Virus record (IMG/VR): IMGVR_UViG_3300043399_000514
Location: 1-30,154 of that record
DNA: 30,154 bases
Source: a virus
Strand: one strand, 5' to 3'
Part shown: in pieces, positions 28,643-30,154 of the stretch
How the letters are laid out: each line of letters starts with the position of its first letter
Numbering within the stretch: the first letter of the stretch is position 1
Notes under the pieces: generated by a model
Database searches by the model: none
Told to the model about the DNA's origin: nothing
The model's input: only the letters and a program-made list of their open reading frames with translations
Translations under genes and position numbers: made by a program

Positions 28643-29055
28643 TTCAGATCCCGCAACATGTACTTGACGCGAGACAGCAGGCTACAGATCGCATCGATGC
28701 TGTTTTGAATGTAGCTTTCGTCACTGACCTCGTAGCGATTCGTTTTGACGTAATCGAATAGGTCTTCAACAAAACCCAGCGGGTTGGCATCTGGCGATAC
28801 ATTTACCGTGATTGGCGGGTACGTATTCGCCGGACCGTATTCGCCCAGGCATTCTTCGACCAGCGCATCAACTAGGCCGGGCAGATCGCTATAGAGCTTA
28901 TCCAGACCGATGTGCCGGCTGAATGACGTTGTTTTCAGATGGTGGATGTGGGCACTGGCCGAGGCGGAAATCAGGGTTGCCAAAAACTGCTGGCGCGCTT
29001 GCTCGTTGACGGTTGCCAAACGGGTAAGCATGCGGCCTTTTGTTTGCGGGATCAT
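28639..29055 (-). CDS. Hypothetical protein before the holin (DUF5856-like?)
   Basis: A 138-residue helical protein with an excellent ribosome site (AAGGAG TCAAAA ATG). It contains FLATLISASASAHIHHLKTTSFSRHIGLDKLYSDLPGLVDALVEEC, a helical-bundle pattern with conserved His and acidic residues that recalls DUF5856 or Dps/ferritin-like proteins of phages. I am not sure of the family. It overlaps the holin gene by 4 nt, so it belongs to the late transcript. Confidence 0.72.
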   Translation of the reverse strand: MIPQTKGRMLTRLATVNEQARQQFLATLISASASAHIHHLKTTSFSRHIGLDKLYSDLPGLVDALVEECLGEYGPANTYPPITVNVSPDANPLGFVEDLFDYVKTNRYEVSDESYIQNSIDAICSLLSRVKYMLRDLK

Positions 29056-29519
29056 TTTTGACTCCTTGGGATAGTGATGTCTCTGATTTGTGTTTCGATG
29101 CGTGTTATTGATTCTTGTTGAAGGCGGTTAATCACAAGAGATTCTTGGACGTTCGTAAATACCCAAGCCATTGATGAGATGACCAAAACTTGTACGGTGC
29201 CAAACACAATCCCAAGGGCCCATCCTGCGCCCTTGGCTTTGTTGATAGCTTCGTTGGTTGTTGACTCAACTGCGCTGATCTTTGTGATTGCCTGCTCGTA
29301 TTTCGCCCGGTTGTCAGAAATCTGCTTCCAAAGCTGGTCAATGTTTTCCCGTGCGTGACCGTTGTGAATCACTACCTCGGCGATTGTTTTATCCAGCTTT
29401 GCAATCTGAGTTACATTCACTTTGATGTCTTCAACCTTTTCGGAAAGGCTGTTCATCTGTATTTCCAGGCGCGCCATCTGCGACGAGAGGCTATCGGCGT
29501 TTTTTTCGTTGTCGGACAT
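29052..29519 (-). CDS. Membrane coiled-coil protein
   Basis: A 155-residue protein with a long N-terminal coiled coil (QMARLEIQMNSLSEKVEDIKV ... ENIDQLWKQISDNRAKYEQAITKI), one membrane segment at ~100-121 (LGIVFGTVQVLVISSMAWVF) and a second short coiled coil (RLQQESITRIETQI). It lies two genes before the holin and overlaps the next gene by 4 nt. It resembles coiled-coil partners of holins (XhlA-type) in layout only. The function is unproven. Confidence 0.7.
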   Translation of the reverse strand: MSDNEKNADSLSSQMARLEIQMNSLSEKVEDIKVNVTQIAKLDKTIAEVVIHNGHARENIDQLWKQISDNRAKYEQAITKISAVESTTNEAINKAKGAGWALGIVFGTVQVLVISSMAWVFTNVQESLVINRLQQESITRIETQIRDITIPRSQK

Positions 29520-29549
29520 AGCTACCCCTTACCCATCAAAATAAATTCG

Positions 29550-29957
29550 TTACAACCCCAGCGCCGCTTTCTGCTCTCGACCCCATGCCCGGCACGCTTC
29601 TGCATGCGCGTTATAGGCCTCAAATTCGGCGCTTGGCGCGGTGCGTAGCAGCTTGAGCTCGTCATCTACCGAGTACATGGCGCGGATCTGGTCAACGACG
29701 CCCTGGTTAATCAGTTGCACGGCGCGGCTATTGGCCGTGATGGATGCTTTAAGGCCAGCATCGAGCGTCACGGCTTGCCATTCGATCTCTGTAGGCTGCT
29801 CGGGTAGCTGGGCAGTTGCTGGCACGCTGACGTAATACCAGCCATCCACTTCGGCCAGCTCCAGGGCGCGGTCGCCTTCGTCAGCGTTCTTGAAATACAG
29901 CGTAGTGCCGTTGGGGCCATCGGTGGTGATTCGACGGTACTTGTAGATGCTATTCAT
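29550..29957 (-). CDS. Tail-fibre-associated / chaperone-like protein
   Basis: A 135-residue protein with an N-terminal beta region (YKYRRITTDGPNGTTLYFKN, DGWYYVSVPATAQLPEQP) and a helical end (LINQGVVDQIRAMYSVDDELKLLRTAPSAEFEAYNAHAEACRAWG). The latter resembles the C-terminus of proteins encoded after phage tail fibres and thought to aid assembly. It overlaps the partial upstream gene by ATGA. The assignment rests on pattern and position. Confidence 0.6.
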   Translation of the reverse strand: MNSIYKYRRITTDGPNGTTLYFKNADEGDRALELAEVDGWYYVSVPATAQLPEQPTEIEWQAVTLDAGLKASITANSRAVQLINQGVVDQIRAMYSVDDELKLLRTAPSAEFEAYNAHAEACRAWGREQKAALGL

Positions 29958-30154
29958 GGCTGGCCTCGTTTCATAGGTTCTGGCAGTTGGTCATACAGCG
30001 CCGGGTATGCCCGGAGCCGGTTCATAAAGTGTTTGTGGGTGGCGCTGGCCTTGGCATGGCCAATGCAGCTCACAATGCTTTCCATGTCGCCCCGGCGTAA
30101 CGCCCGGGTGTAGGTATAAATGCTGTGTTTTCTGACAAAGCGGGTTTTGCGCCA
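29954..30154 (-). CDS. Partial gene at right edge, unknown (5' end missing)
   Basis: An open frame entering from the right edge and ending with TGA at 29956-29954, overlapping the next ATG. The visible 66 residues are basic and helical (FVRKHSIYTYTRALRRGDMESIVSCIGHAKASATHKHFMNRLRAYPALY). No family is recognised. The ATGA overlap with the next gene supports it as a real late gene. Confidence 0.6.
   Translation of the reverse strand, partial: WRKTRFVRKHSIYTYTRALRRGDMESIVSCIGHAKASATHKHFMNRLRAYPALYDQLPEPMKRGQP

Overview
The window is almost entirely the genome of a temperate, lambda-like siphophage (long non-contractile tail), read mostly on the minus strand. Evidence is a late block with Nu1/A-type terminase, lambda-type portal, HK97-type protease/capsid, a G/GT frameshift pair, a lambda-type tape measure and a J-like tip protein, plus a CI/Cro/CII switch, a P4-alpha-type primase-helicase, a Q-like antiterminator, a tyrosine integrase and a holin/endolysin/spanin cassette. 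The moderately high G+C and the mix of families (CII_CP76-type CII, YdaS-type Cro, DUF4224 before the integrase, DUF1833 and NlpC tail genes) suggest a betaproteobacterial host, perhaps Neisseriales. That host guess is inference from family recognition only. Layout, left to right. 1-4546: tail tip (J-like protein running off the left edge, NlpC/P60, DUF1833, small minor tail protein). 4543-8759: tape measure, G and T joined by a -1 frameshift, tail tube, tail terminator, head-tail joining. 8762-13961: small head protein, protease-capsid fusion, portal, gpW-like protein, gpZ-like protein, with terminators between several of them. 13969-14511: terminator, sigma70 promoter and Q-like gene, a lambda-style late control point. 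14523-17217: terminase and a small gene. 17223-17480: a mirror-symmetric array of twelve 8-bp repeats, filling the gap beside the primase-helicase gene and proposed as the replication origin. 17485-21040: primase-helicase, small ORF, CII, Cro. 21125-21538: CI on the plus strand. 21624-23859: an AT-richer accessory ('moron') operon with a lipoprotein and a membrane WYL/TerB protein, then a minus-strand small gene with a structured leader. 24074-27050: a plus-strand operon ending in DUF4224 and integrase, driven by a promoter/operator that copies the cro promoter. 27037-27267: candidate attP. 27268-30154: zinc-finger gene, Rz/Rz1, SAR-type endolysin, holin and small genes on the minus strand, running off the right edge. 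How it works together. CI would bind operators of the form ATTAGCG-N3-CGCTAAT at both the cro promoter and the integrase-operon promoter, shutting both arms. When they open, the minus arm makes Cro, CII, primase-helicase, terminase and Q. Q would then let polymerase from the late promoter at about 14079-14044 read through the next terminator and the later ones into head, tail and presumably (across the circle) lysis genes. The lysis cassette lies directly across the candidate attP from the integrase, which is the order in a circular or tandem phage genome rather than a single linear prophage. The window may therefore come from an episomal, circularised or tandem phage. The most unusual structure is the repeat array at 17223-17480, whose twelve sites are mirrored to the base about position 17351.5, six per side.
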